A stretch of DNA of 64,000 nt from Pisaster brevispinus. Its lineage: Eukaryota; Echinodermata; Asteroidea; Forcipulatida; Asteriidae. The notes under the pieces were generated by a model. It saw nothing but the letters and a program-made list of their open reading frames with translations. It searched no databases and was not told the origin of the DNA. Of this stretch, positions 36,276-48,955 are shown in pieces (the stretch's first letter is position 1; the number at the start of each line of letters is the position of its first letter). The position numbers and the translations under genes are program-made. The DNA lies in contig JAMKCF010000016.1 in the NCBI GenBank assembly GCA_023634235.1, positions 3,334,001 through 3,398,000 of the forward strand, written 5' to 3'.

Positions 36276-36729
36276 CAGTTACCCACGAGTTGCCATTATT
36301 GCATGGTAATGTGAATAATGAGGTCACAAAATATGTACAAGAATGTACAAAGCTCAAACCCAGCTCACTTGATGACATCATCACAATAATCTTTTTTGTG
36401 CCATTTTGGTAGTTAACGTCCCCATGTGTTATAAAGTATAAAACCCATTTAAGGCAAGCGGCGTTTACATGCTCTCCCAAATGAGAGAGCATGGCAAAAA
36501 TGTGTTACATGTGACGTTGCTGAAGGGGGGTACATAGAAGAAAACAACAGCCATTTTTTTGAGGTCAATGCTTTTGACCTTAAAAGAATCAGTGTAAAAA
36601 AATAAAAATGAAAGACCATGCCTGCCAGGAAGTATCTGGACTCTGGGCAAACACAGAGAGAAAGAGCTCTCATGTTTGTGTATCCATCGGTCTGGATTAG
36701 GCTTCTAAATTGTATCAGTCCTTCTAGGG

Positions 36730-39700
36730 TTACTTCTCACGAAGTATCTCATCTCGCATGGCCGGGATGATACCTTTACGGAAGGCGATGTCAAGAAGCT
36801 CCTGCGTTGTATTGATGTTCGGATACTGGTGCAGGGCCCACTTGAGGTAAACCAGAAACTCACTCCAGTCAACCTGCCCGTCTGCATCCATGTCGATAGC
36901 CTGTAGAGCCTGCCGCGTTTCTGAGCAGCGGTAGCAGGAAAAGTATGGTGCCATGAAGCCATTGTAGAAGGAGTCAAACTCCAGCATGTCGTCTCCCTGC
37001 ACCTCGTCCTTCATGTCCCAGGTGTCCCAAGTCTCGCGGATGGCCGCAATCAGGGTCTCGGCATGATTGCTGTTGAGCTCCATCTGCTCGATGGCATCCC
37101 TCATTCTTTCACTGATTTTCCCACCAGACCGGTCGAATAACACCGAAAGCCCCACAGCACTCATGTATTCTTCCTTTCTGTAATGGAGAACCACATTGGG
37201 AAGCTATGACTTTAAAATGAATACATGCAAAGAGAACTTTATTTACAGTAGTAAAATGAGACTATTGGATGAACAACCAAACACACTGGACTCAAAGTTA
37301 TGGTCATCGTCAGGGTGTGGGTTTGAAGCATCATGGCCATGCCTATAATTGTTGAGCAAGACACTTAATTAAGATTGCTTCTCCCGTCTTCTCAGAATAC
37401 CCAATTGTGCGTATTTGTCTTAGAAGGCCTTCCTGCTCTGAGCCTGGGTCTTTGTAAACCGTGTAAGTTTTTTTCTGCTCTGAGCTGACCGGCTCTTTCT
37501 AGGCCTTGGAAGTCCTTCCTGCTCTCAGCCCACGTAAAATGGAACCATGATCAAGAGCACCGTCTATTTAATTACAGCTGCTCGAAACAAGACGTAAAAT
37601 GGAACCAGGATCAAGAGCATCTATTTATTATTATACAGTTTGAACCAAAAATAGCTTACCGGTTGCTCTTTAGATCTTCCAACATGACCTCTTTCATCTT
37701 GTGCGCTATTTCAATGGTGAACTGCTCATATTCTCCAAAGAGTTTGACCAGCTGCATCCGTATCATCTCATCCGTTGCCAGAGGTGTTATCCTCAGCGGT
37801 GACTCCTCACCAAAGAAGTCCGCCAGGTCGAAATCCTCCTTGGCCAGATTGAAGACAACATCCAGAGACCTCTCGCCATACACTGGCTGCTTCAGGTGGG
37901 GTCCCTCTCCAGTTGTGATCTTGGTCACGTTAATGGCGGCCCTCCTGAGGTAGGTGCAGTTGAACTTCTTCAGGACTTTCCTGTTTCCCATGCGGATTAG
38001 GTTCATCAGGGTCACGCAGGTAGATGCGTTGCCCATGGCGGCGCCTTCGATGCAAATACTGCCCCAAGTGCCGTCACAGCCATTCATTAAACTCTGCCAA
38101 TGTAATGGTAATCTGTGATTGTTTCACCCGCAAGTAACAATTCGATAACGATAATTCAGAGACAATCACCGGCCATTTAAAAAAAGATGTCTTTACCAGT
38201 GAGTTTTACATACATTTTTGGGGTAACTACTTTGTTTTTAATTTAAATATTCAAGTTAACAAGATCAACACAAAACCTGGCCCGAGTGTCTTGCGTCAAT
38301 CTTCGAGGTTTATTATTAATGCCAGATTCTTGCATCTAGAACCTGGGATTTACCTGCCAGAATGTGCATGCCTTTGATCCAGTATTCTGCACTACTGTGC
38401 ATGTATTGTACACTGGCACTCGTAAGTGGTATCGGTCGGGTAGTTCTGCGTCAAACGTGAATCCAATGAAGGCAATGAAGTAATTTGATTTGCAATATGC
38501 TTGCGGATAAAGACAAGTGTCCACAAAACCTGCCTCACCTCTAGTTGAGCCGCGTCAGCGTAGCCGTACTTCTCATGAACGTGCACCAGCAGTTTCCCGG
38601 GCCACTCATTCATGCTCATGATCTGACGGATATACTTTGCCCATGCACCGCACTCCTCCGGATGGCAGGACCCCTTTGCCTCCTCAAACATCACCCCGAA
38701 TGGCCGGGTGTCTGCCGGCAGTTTGGCCAGGTACTCCACCAGCTTGAACGCCCTGATGGGGTGGGTGGGCATCACATCAGCCATGTCCCTCAGGTTGACC
38801 AGCACCTTGGCGTCCTTGTTCAGGTTCTGCTTGACCCAGTTGATCCACTTCTTGATGAGCGAGCACATGTCGTCCATGGTAAACTTGGCGAAGTCGTAGA
38901 CTCCGTCGCTGAGGTCGACCTCCAGGATGGTATTCCATAGTCCTAGGCTTTTCAGCTTCCTCATTCCAATGGGAACCGTCTCTGTGTCCGGAATGCGGCT
39001 CTTTGTATCTAAAAACAAACAGACAAGTTAACATTTTGGAAATCATTTTTTCCCTTCTTCTTGTGTGGTCTTGAGGAGCAGGAGGATAACCTGCCAGTCA
39101 CAGGGGCTTGGATTATTCGTTGTTGTGTCCTTTGCCAATCTTGTTGATCACTTGGACGTAATTCCACCGTAACTGCACTCGTTACTGTAGCTCGTTTACA
39201 CAATTGACGCATTCGAGGGAAAGGTGGGGGGGTGGTCCGGGGTAGTTTTGTTTTGTTGAGAGAAAAGAAAAAGAATAGACAGGGACAAAAAAAACTTCCA
39301 ATCTGTATTAGTGTTTCATGTAGTTCAAGCCACTCAACTGTTCTGGTCTCTCTCTGGACTTACCCATGACTACTTGTCTCTTTGTGACGGAGCTGATTTG
39401 TATCTATCTATGATTTTGACAATGCGAGACTTTCACGGTTTGTTGAATTTCTTTTCAAAGCAAGGTCAGTCCTTGCCCGATCATATTATTCTTTGAGACT
39501 TCAACTGACGCCAGCGGCCTTCCTTTGCTACCGGGTCAGTTAGCACCTGTTCACCTCCCTTCCTTACAAGTACTGTTTCGGATGTTTCGTTGCTACGAAA
39601 GCTCATACAGTTTTTATGTAAATAGTCTTTTAAGTGCTAATTTGTGTTTTGAACAAAGAAAAATTGACTGGAGCGGGACTTGAACCAACGACCTCCGGAT

Positions 39701-41215
39701 TAACGTACCGGCGCTCTACCAACTGAGCTATCCAGCCCCCTATGTTGGCCGTCTCCCTATTAGTCAATATCTTTGTTCGGGGGTGCTAGTCAGAAGCCAT
39801 TCAACCGTTAGCTGCCGTGTAGCCAGGGATCAAACCCAAGTTTACGATACAACCTGAGAAGTGGATAGCTCAGTAGGGCTGGATAGCTCAGTAGGTAGAG
39901 CGCCGGTACGTTAATCCGGAGGTCGTTGGTTGAAGTCCCGCTCCAGTCAATTTTTCTTTGTTCAAAACCCAAATTATTTTAAAATTTACCCAGTCAGTTT
40001 CCCTTGTGGTTTATTACTTGATATTCTTTAAGTGCTACTACATTTTTCCTTGTGTTATCTATCAGACTAAAACGTCCATTTCTATCACCGTAACATTTTA
40101 TTCTTAAATAGAGAGACATTCCAGAGTCTATCTGGCAGGCAAGCCACTACTCTGGTAATAAATGCTGAATTTTGTGTTAAATAATTTCCACATAAATTTA
40201 AGCCTTATAAAAGTAACAACTGTTTAATAACAACAAGCTTTGAGATCCGCCCCTTTTCAAAAATCAGACTACGTTCTCCATAAAATATAAGTTGTTATGT
40301 GATCTTCCATTTGGCTGTGTAGCAAGTTTAAAAAACACAGCCAGGTCGTAGATGAACATCAGGCAATTCACAACAGCAACCAACCCAGGACCAGAAATAA
40401 AAACTACTGTTTGTTGATGAGATGAGAGTAACCAAGGATGGAATTGTGCTGGACTTGTAACGGTTAGTGCGACAATTTATAGATGAAAGCAGGTCAGAAT
40501 TTCTTAAATTATTATTCCTATTACTTAGGAGGAAGCCATTTTCTGTGAATGCTGGAATTCAACAATGAGTGCCCAATTTAGGGCTGAGCTTTTCAAGTCT
40601 GGGAAGACAGGTGGAATTTGAAGCGCCTGGCAGATTTCACTTAAAGGTTTAGAATTGCAGAATGATGCGAAAAGCCTTCCTCTGCAGCTTCTCAAGGCAC
40701 TCACTTTGTATTCTTTGAACAGTTTACAGGAGACTCCACCATTCGTTTTGGTTTATATTGACTTTTGTTGGTTTGTTAAGCAAACCAACTATTATTAATA
40801 CAATCAGTATTATAATGGAGACGATTATAGAAAGGAAATGCAAAGGATGGTCGTTAGAAGCAGTGACCGGGAATGTGCGTTACTTACGTTCTGTTATCTC
40901 TGAAAACGCGAAGAGACCATTGCGGTCCTCTCCTTTCTCTACAAGCTGCTGGATGAAGACATCATCTACGCGGGTCATATGGGAGAAGGATGCCACGATG
41001 ATGTTAGTGAAGCCGCATCGCTTTACTTCGTCATATATCTGCCACTTGCTCTCCAGGGTGTGACCCCTCAGCTGGCCAACGGTGCTCTCACGGATCGAGT
41101 TGTCCAGAACGAACAGATCCAGATCGCGGAGAACCTGGAGTTTCGCCAGGTCTTTCTTGACGTCCTTGTCGTACTTCTCGGCCAGATCCTGCATAGTTGT
41201 GAATAATTGCCCCAT
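36730..41215 (-). CDS. DRE-TIM metalloenzyme-like protein with EF-hand tail, copy A
   Basis: Four exons, minus strand: 41215-40888, 39008-38539, 38093-37660 and 37177-36730 (stop TAA); GT-AG introns, consistent phases, 1680 nt, 559 residues. I chose MGQLFTTM as start because it is shared with copy B, where an in-frame stop lies just upstream. Residues 30-300 resemble the HMG-CoA lyase/isopropylmalate synthase barrel: DNSIRES (38-44) like the D-x-x-x-R-[DE] first strand, HVHEKYG (252-258) like the metal-binding HxH strand, and a Gly-rich GSICIEGAAMGNAS loop with Asn288 where the family has a metal-ligand Asn. The C terminus has one perfect EF-hand loop, DMDADGQVDWSE (506-517), preceded by a degenerate EF-like region (about 455-495). 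No signal peptide or membrane segment seen. Inferred: cytosolic Ca-sensing C-C lyase or condensing enzyme; substrate unknown. Neighbouring copy B is a near duplicate. Confidence 0.85.
39650..40030. repeat. Hairpin of two opposed tRNA-like units in copy A intron 1
   Basis: Minus-strand tRNA-like unit 39666-39738 (B box GGTTCAAGTCC) and plus-strand unit 39885-39952 (B box changed to GGTTGAAGTCC) face each other across about 150 bp. Outer flanks TTGAACAAAGAAAAATTGAC and its inverse extend the arms. A partial duplicate GTGGATAGCTCAGTAGGGCT precedes the second unit. Absent from copy B. Confidence 0.75.
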
Positions 41216-42128
41216 GATATTCGACGGTAACACGTCTTCCTGTGTTAACAATCGTGGCTGTTACTGAAGACCTTCAATGATGACACTTTCGTTAGCGAAG
41301 CGGTGACCACCTATGATCAAACCTTGACACAGCGTAACGCGCCATAGTTACTACGTGTATAATAGTACTGCCTGGTTTTCATACAGTTGTACACAACAGA
41401 TCCCCTGGCATGGTTTTTTTCTCAGTCCATGTGAGCGTAGGCCAGTCAGCACAGCATAGTGTTTCGGCCTACAATAACGATCTACTCATGCAAGGTCAAT
41501 TGAATAAATAAACACAAATAATCCCAGATGAAATTTGAGGCTTTGCATGGTAGATGGGTAACTAGTAATAGTGAGGGGCTTTTGGGTACAACCATGTGAT
41601 AAGTCTCTGTTGAAAGAAGTTGGTGGCCTTGAGAAGAAACGGTGTGTTCCCGGCTCTCTCATAGCTCTTTTCTATGGATCGCTAGAAACGGACAATTCAT
41701 GTATCCCCCACAGCCCTACTACAGCCCCGAAAACAAGGAATACAAAGGGGAAAAGTAGACTTGGTGTCAGAACCAGTTTTGGGTCTAGGTCAAATGTAGT
41801 CAATTGTCACTCTGGCGTTGTCATAAAGGCAGGAGTACTTTTCGCAGTTACTCCACAAGTTATTGATCAAATTTGGTAAAGAGCACTGGAGAACTTTTGA
41901 AACTACATTGTTAAAAAACGACCCCGGTGAAGTCAATGTAGTTTTAGAGAAAGACGTACTTTTTCACCCCAAAATTGGAGTGAGAAAGGCCTCAGGAATA
42001 AAGCCTTTCTCAGGCATCTGAAAACACACAAGGGTGGCCCCCCAATTATTTTCTTACAATTACCAATTGAGCCAACATTTACACTGGTGTTTTTTTTTTC
42101 ATATGGGATACACCAAGTGAGGATACTG

Positions 42129-42267
42129 GGGTCGATTTCACAATGATAGTCCTAACTTAGGACTAGTCCTAGGAGTTATTAAAAACTTAAGGCTAGTCCT
42201 AAGTTAGGACGAGTAACTCGTCTTAACTCGAGATAAGACTAGTCTTAACTCTTTGTAAAATCCTCCC
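42129..42267. mobile_element. 139-bp MITE with proven empty site in copy B
   Basis: Ends GGGTCGATTTCACAA and (inverse) GGGAGGATTTTACAA; interior CCTAACTTAGGACTAGTCCTA is strongly palindromic. CTG flanks both sides (42126-42128, 42268-42270). Copy B at about 49850-49865 reads GGATACTGGTCTTTG with a single CTG and no insert. Confidence 0.85.
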
Positions 42268-42489
42268 CTGGTCTTTGACAATTGGCAATAGTATACCCTG
42301 TCTTGAGATAATGGCATGCATTTTAAGCTGTAAAGTGATGACCTAAATTTAGTAAGTTTAAAACACAGTCTTGGAATTGCAGTAAATTGCAGTAAATTTA
42401 AGGTCACGTGGTGAGATAACGAATACAAATTTATGTGTTGTAAATAGGTCCCTGTCACTACACACTCCGATAATTGGGCCGATTTAATG

Positions 42490-42625
42490 GGAAACTTTGG
42501 AACGCTAGGTGGCAGCAGACTAACCAGGTAAATTTCCGTTGTTACGTAGTCTTGAGCACGCCCACATTACTTAGAATAATAGATTTACCAGGTTAGTCTG
42601 CTGCCACCTAGCGCTAAAAAGTTTC
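42490..42625. repeat. Foldback repeat, CTAGGTGGCAGCAGACTAAC arms
   Basis: The arm beginning CTAGGTGGCAGCAGACTAAC (about 42509) extends 28 bp and is matched by its perfect inverse ending GCTGCCACCTAG near 42611, with about 45 bp between. Two further copies lie in duplication copy B at 60391-60503 and, split, at 61010-61599. Confidence 0.8.
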
Positions 42626-43961
42626 CAATTGGCCCGGGACACTGTTAGGGGACAACAAGTTTGGATCTCCCTTTTTATAGGTCACTAACCAAAACGGAAA
42701 AAACACCAACCGTAACGTTAAGATTGTAAAAAAAAGTGGAATACCTTGTCTCCACGTTTAAGGTTTTGTAGTGCCACTTTAAGGTTTAGCTTTAAAGTTT
42801 AACAGTACATCAGTAACCGGATGACCTTTGTTGTTGGCAGCATTAAAGGGAACGCACACCTTTGGTTTTTGGAACGGTTGGATTGTTTTATTCTATATCA
42901 TTCTGTTCTATATAAATGTAGGTTTGTGCAATGAAACTATACAGTGTACTGTAAAAATTTAATTTCAAAGAATGGTAGCGTTTTTGAGATATCGCCAAAA
43001 ACCCAGAGCGGCTTTGTCCACGCAGGAAGTATAATCCCAAATAGGAATACACAATCAGAGAAACACTTCTGACAGAAACTTTAGCAAACCTGTTTAATAC
43101 ATCGTTTGTATGTAAAATCTAAATGATGATGAGATTCCTTTGTCTTTGTCATTTGTAATTGATTCACAGTCTGATATAGAAGACAAGTCACCTTAAATAT
43201 TTCCTCAATCGTCTATACTTGCAGAACAAAATTAAATGACACACCAAAGTACAATGAAAGACGATTTATCTTTTGTCATTTTGATTCAATACCAAACAAT
43301 GGTCACACTTTGTGTATGTCACGGATGGAATTGTGAAATGTAAAGAACGGTTCATAGTCACAGGGCAACGCAAGACTCAGGACTTAAACAATTAAATTGA
43401 TTCTCACAGAAAACACGTTTTATGAAGAATACATAAATGTGTTAATCATAAATGCGAAAGTAAAGAACTGCAAAGCCAATTATGTACAAAGCAACAAAAT
43501 GTGCATGCTTAATATAATTGAAGTTCGGTAGCAATCGAGCCAGCGTTATAATCTTAATGCAACAGCAATAAGCAGGATTGATGCTGATAAAATTAAAAGC
43601 AACTTAAAGCAAGAAAGCCAACACAACTTGCGAGGATATTTTCATAACTAAATTAATACTACAACAATAACAATTTAATACAACGATGAGCGTAGTGAAT
43701 GCCAGTTCCGTTGTTAGGCTATGCCTCATGCAATGAACCCTGCGAGTTAAAAGATGCATAAAAGAAAACTCGCTTTAATAATCAAGAGAACTATAATTTT
43801 CTTAAACAGCAGAAAATGGAAGTTTGCTCAAAAGCCGAATGGAATAATTTGGATAGAAACACTAGCAGAATTACTTACATGAGGTCGAGATTACCGGGCG
43901 ACGAACCCCCTGGTCTGGCTATCTAAGGAAACTGGCTCACAGGTAGTACGGATGATTACTT

Positions 43962-44079
43962 AATTGACACGGTGGTAGTCAGGAAAGTAGCTGTCCACGT
44001 CCTGCGTCCGGCCACACCTTGGAAGTCTTCAGGGTCGGGCGTCCACATCGGGCATCGTCTACTACCCACTGTGTCAATT
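43962..44079. mobile_element. 118-bp foldback element
   Basis: Terminal AATTGACACGGTGGTAGT and inverse of AATTGACACAGTGGGTAGT. It sits in the part of copy A that has no counterpart in copy B. Confidence 0.6.
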
Positions 44080-44619
44080 GGTACTCACTCCTGAATTTCC
44101 CCAAATACATACTACTAGGTGTAGACAAAAGGTACACCTGACATACAGTACTAATCACCCATCACCTATAAAAGATACACCTGACATACCGTGCTAACTA
44201 CCTACATCTCCGGTACTTACAACCAACTTTGCGCTACTGCATTTATGTTGGAATGTTATAATATTACAAGGAATGTGACGTGACAATACCCTCTCCAGAT
44301 ACGTGTCCCCCATATCATTTTAAGTATCTAAACAATTCGAACTAAAGTTGGCACTTATTCCAAGAATTCAAATACTTTATTTTGTTGGCACCTCTGACAG
44401 TGCATGTAAACAAACAAATTGTAACTGTTATTAAAATATTTTGACGGAAATGTTTCAACTAAAGTCTTTCTGTTAAAAATAATAATAAAAAAATAACCGT
44501 ATCGTGTTTTGAACAGAAATGTGTTAATTATTGGCTTTTTCAGTAAATTTAAATTTACAGTGGAAAACAGTACTACGTTGACGTTAGAACACCAGACTCA
44601 TAAATGTTTCAGAACCAAT

Positions 44620-45690
44620 AAAACCCTTTATTATCAAAATATCAAATTACAAAAAATATTAAAACACAACAAATACTTAAACTATACAGTACTGAAGAAC
44701 AGTATCACACACCATTGAAATTATTAAGAACACCTATCGGCGACAAAATGAAGAAATAAACGGCCCCATCAACCCAAAACAGCGGAAATATATATTAATT
44801 GATCAATATAAAAGGGCCTAAATAACAAAAATAGAAACATATAATTAAGATGGACTAACTTTCAATGAATTGGAAGGTCAAACATGAAACTTGAAGAGAC
44901 ATAAACAAAACGGGAAGCACACCACTCGAAAATTTAAGAGCCGCTAAAAAAACTTGTTAACTCGAATAAATTTCAGTATAAACCTGCATGTCCATTTACA
45001 AGTTTTAATACTTATGGATGGCTTCAGGTACGTTAAGAAAAGTTACAACCACTGGAAAAACTGCTGACGTGACGGTAAATAAGTGGCACCGATTATTGTG
45101 TTTGCTGTCAGGAGGCCGGTCCTCTATTTAAAAAGGACGAGCATTCTTCAAAGTACTCCAAAAGCAAAAATCATATGGTGACGTCTAAAATATAAAATAT
45201 AATCTCCTGTACTGCTTTTAAACCTCCAATACTATAGTACACAAACCAACCTAGCATTAACACAGGCACATTAAAGGCGAAAGGTCATCACGAGGCTGGC
45301 CACACACAAGTGTACAATATCCCGATTCAATCAGCCCTAAAAATGAGAATTTCTGGAATAAACTGATGATCTGATACAAAGTAATGCTAACAGAGAGCTC
45401 TAGGATATTATCCCTCCCAGCTTAACAGCATTTGGGGCATGGCCAGAGCCATGCTCCCTACAAAATAGCGAACAATTTGCACAGAAAATAAATGTGCTCT
45501 CTCTTACTCGAAGCTTAAAATGGAGAAGAGTATGAGCCCAAAGGTCACGACCCCAAACTTAACTTTATATATTTGTAAGATATGCTAATCACAAAGTTGA
45601 TCAGACTCTTGGACACTGAGGGCGCACGTGGGTTCCCTGCATTAACGTTATAAAAAGCCTCGATGGAGAAATTCCAAAAAGGAAAAGCTT
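44620..45690. other. Spacer between the two duplication copies
   Basis: AT-rich, no homology to the rest of the window noticed, no ORF over 70 codons and no recognised element. Confidence 0.4.
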
Positions 45691-45812
45691 GATAGCCCTG
45701 CCTGCCAGAAAAATGCCCTAGACTTCATCCAGAGATAGATAGAGAGAGATATGTTTGTGTATCAAAGATAAGGTAGTCAAGACTAGACTTCTGATTTGTA
45801 TCAGTCATACGG

Positions 45813-48800
45813 TTACTTCTCACGAAGTATCTCGTCTCGCATGGCCGGGATGATACCTTTACGGAAGGCGGTGTCCAGAAGCTCCTGCGTGGTCTTGATG
45901 TTCGGATACTCTTTCAGGGCCCACTTGAGGTAAACCAGAAACTCACTCCAATCAACCTGCCCGTCTGCATTCATGTCGATAGCCTGTAGAGCATGCCGCG
46001 TTTCTGAGCAGCGATAGCAGGAAAAGTATGGTGCCATGAAGCCATTGTAGAAGGAGTCAAACTCCAGCATGTCGTCTCCCTGCACCTCGCCCTTCATGTC
46101 CCAGATGTCCCAAGTCTTGCGAATGTCCGCGATCAGGGTCTCGGCATGATTGCTGTGGAGCTCCATCTGTTCGAAGGCGTCCCTCATTCTTTCATTGATT
46201 TTCCCACCAGACCGGTCGAATAACACCGAAATCCCATCAGCACTCATGTATTCTTCCTTTCTGTAATGGAGAACCACATTGGGAAGCTATGACTTTAATA
46301 ATGAAAACATGCTGAGAGAACTTTAGTTGCAGAAGTAAAATGAGAGTAGCGGATTAACGTCCAAGCACACTGGACTAAAAGTTATGGTCATCAGCAGTGT
46401 GTGGGTTTGAAGCATGGCCATGCCTATAATTTGTGAGCAAGACACCTAGTTAAGATTGCTTCTCCCGTCTTCTCAGTATACCCAATTGTGCGTAAGTGTC
46501 TTAGAAGGCCTTCCTGCTCTAAACCTGGGTTTTTGTGGATCGTATAAGTTTTTTTCTGCTCTAAGCTGGCCGGCACTTTCTAGGCCTTGGAAGTCCTTCC
46601 TGCTCTCAACCGACGTAACATGGAACGATGATCAAGAGCACCATCTATTTATACAGCTGCCCGAAACAAGACGTAAAATGGAACCAGGTTCAAGAGCAAT
46701 GTATATTTATTATTATACAGTTTGAACCAAGAATAGCTTACCGGTTGCTCTTTAGATCTTCCACCATGACCTCTTTCATCTTATGCGCTATTTCAATGGT
46801 GAACTGCTCATCTTCTCCGAAGAGTTTGACCAACCGCATCCGTATCATCTCATCCGTGGCCAGAGGTGTTATCCTCAGCGGTGACTCCTCACCAAAGAAG
46901 TCCGCTAGGTCGAAATCCTCCTTGGACAGATTGAAGACAACGTCCAGAGACCTCTCGCCATACACTGGCTGCTTCTGGTGGGGTCCCTCTCCAGTTGTGA
47001 TCTTGGTCACGTTAATGGCGGCCCTCCTGAGGTAGGTGCAGTTGAACTTCTTCAGGACTTTCGTGTTTCCCATGCGGATTAGGTTCATCAGGGTCACACA
47101 GGTGGATGCGTTGCCCATGGCGGCGCCCTCGATGCAGATACTGCCCCACGTGCCGTCACATCCATTCATTAAACTCTGCCAATGTAATGGTAGTCTGTGA
47201 TTGTTTCACCCGCAAGTGACAATTCGATAATGATAATTCAGAAACAAATCAGCGGTCATTAAATATTTAAATTAAAAAAAACTTTACCAGTGAGTGTTAC
47301 ATACATCTTGGGGGTAACTACTTTGTTTTTAATTTAAATATTCAAATTAACAGGATCAACAAAAAACCTAGCCCGAGTGTCTGGCGTCACTCTTTGCGGT
47401 TCATTGTTAATGCCATAATTCTTGCATCTAGAACCTGGCGGTTACCAGCTAGAATGTGCCTTTGATGTAGTATTCCGCACTACTGTGCATGTATTGTACA
47501 CTGGGTCTCATTAGTGGAATCGGTCGGGTAGTTCTGCGTCAAATGTATGTGTACCCAATGAATCCAATGAAGCATTTGATTTGTAATATACTTGCGGATA
47601 AAGACAAGTGTCCACAAAACATGTCTCACCTCTAGTTGAGTCGCGTCAGCGTAGCCGTACTTCTCATGAACGTGCACCAGCAGTTTCCCGGGCCACTCAT
47701 TCATGTTCATGATCTGACGGATAAACTTGGCCCATGCACCGCACTCCTCCGGATGGCAGGACCCCTTTGCCTCCTCAAACATCACCCCGAATGGCCGGGT
47801 GTCTGCCGGCAGTTTGGCCAGGTACTCAACCAGCTTGAACGCCCTGATGGGGTGGGTAGGCATCACATCAGCCATGTCCCTCAAGTTGACCAGTACCTTG
47901 GCATCCTTGTGCAGGTTCTGCTGGACCCAGTTGACCCACTTCTTGATGAGCGAGCACATGTCGTCCATGGTAAACTTGTCGAAGTCGTAGACCCCGTCGC
48001 TGAGGTCGACCTCCAGGATGGTATTCCATAGTCCTAGGCTTTTCAGCTTCCTCATTCCAATGGGAACCGTCTCTGTGTCCGGAATGCGGCTCTTTGTATC
48101 TAAAAACAAACAGACAAGTTAACATTTTGGAAATCATTTTTTCCCTTCTTCTTGTGTGGTCTTGAGGAGCAGGAGGATAACCTGCCAGTCACAGGGGCTC
48201 GGATTATTCGTTGTTGTGTCCTTTGCCAATCTTGTTGATTACTGGGACGTAATTCCACCGTAACTGTACTCGCTTTACGTACCTCGTTTACACAATTGAC
48301 GCACTTAAGGGAAAGGGGGGGTGGTCCGGGATTGTTTTGTTTTGTTGAGAGAAAAGAAAAAGATTGGACAGGGACAAAAAACTTAAATCTGTATTAGTGT
48401 TTCATGTAGTTCAAGCCACTCAAACTGTTCTGGTTTCGCTCTGGACATATCCATGACCGGTCGTCTCTTTGTGACAGCTGATTTGTATCTATCTACGATT
48501 TTGACAATGCAAGACTTTCACGGTTTGTTGAATTTTTGTTCAAAGCAAGGTTATAGATTATAGAAAGGAAATGCATTAATTAAAGAATGGTCGTTAGACG
48601 CAGTGAACGGGAATGTGAGTTACTTACGTTCTGTTATCTCTGAAAACGCGAAGAGACCATTGCGGTCCTCTCCTTTCTCTACGAGCTGCTTGACGAAGAC
48701 ATCATCTACGCAGGTCATATGGGAGAAGGATGCCACGATAATGTTAGTGAATCCGCATCGCCTCACTTCGTCAAATATCTGCCACTTGCTCTCCAGGGTG

Positions 48801-48955
48801 TGGCCCCTCAGCTGGCCAACGGTGCTCTCACGGATCGAGTTGTCCAGAACAAACAGATCCAGATCGCGGAGAACCTGGAGTTTCGCCAGGTCTTTCTTGA
48901 CGTCCTTGTGGTACTTCTCGGCCAGATCCTGCATAGTTGTGAATAACTGCCCCAT
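45813..48955 (-). CDS. DRE-TIM metalloenzyme-like protein with EF-hand tail, copy B
   Basis: Exons 48955-48628, 48099-47630, 47175-46742 and 46260-45813 have exactly the lengths of copy A (328/470/434/448), giving 559 intact residues. Start MGQLFTTM is fixed by an in-frame TAA a few codons upstream. All putative active-site motifs are kept: DNSIRES (38-44), HVHEKYG (252-258), AAMGNAS near 284-290. The EF-hand loop is DMNADGQVDWSE, the third-position Asp of copy A becoming Asn, still an acceptable Ca ligand. Scattered substitutions from copy A (for example IYDEVKRCG to IFDEVRRCG, MTRVDD to MTCVDD) are mostly conservative, suggesting both genes are under selection. Intron 1 is only 528 nt versus 1879 nt in copy A. 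Function inferred as for copy A; no promoter recognised. Confidence 0.85.

Larger units (their letters stand above)
36600..44612. repeat. Segmental duplication, copy A
   Basis: The gene at 36730-41215 and its flanks align with 45690-62584 (copy B). Alignable 3' flank begins near 36610 (TGCCTGCCAG). On the other side homology runs through ACGTTGACGTTAGAACACCA and ends near 44610 (CATAAATGTTTCAGA). Copy A specific insertions: about 1.35 kb in intron 1 (39473-40820), the MITE 42129-42267, and about 1.08 kb at 43322-44405 (or a loss in B). Confidence 0.85.
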
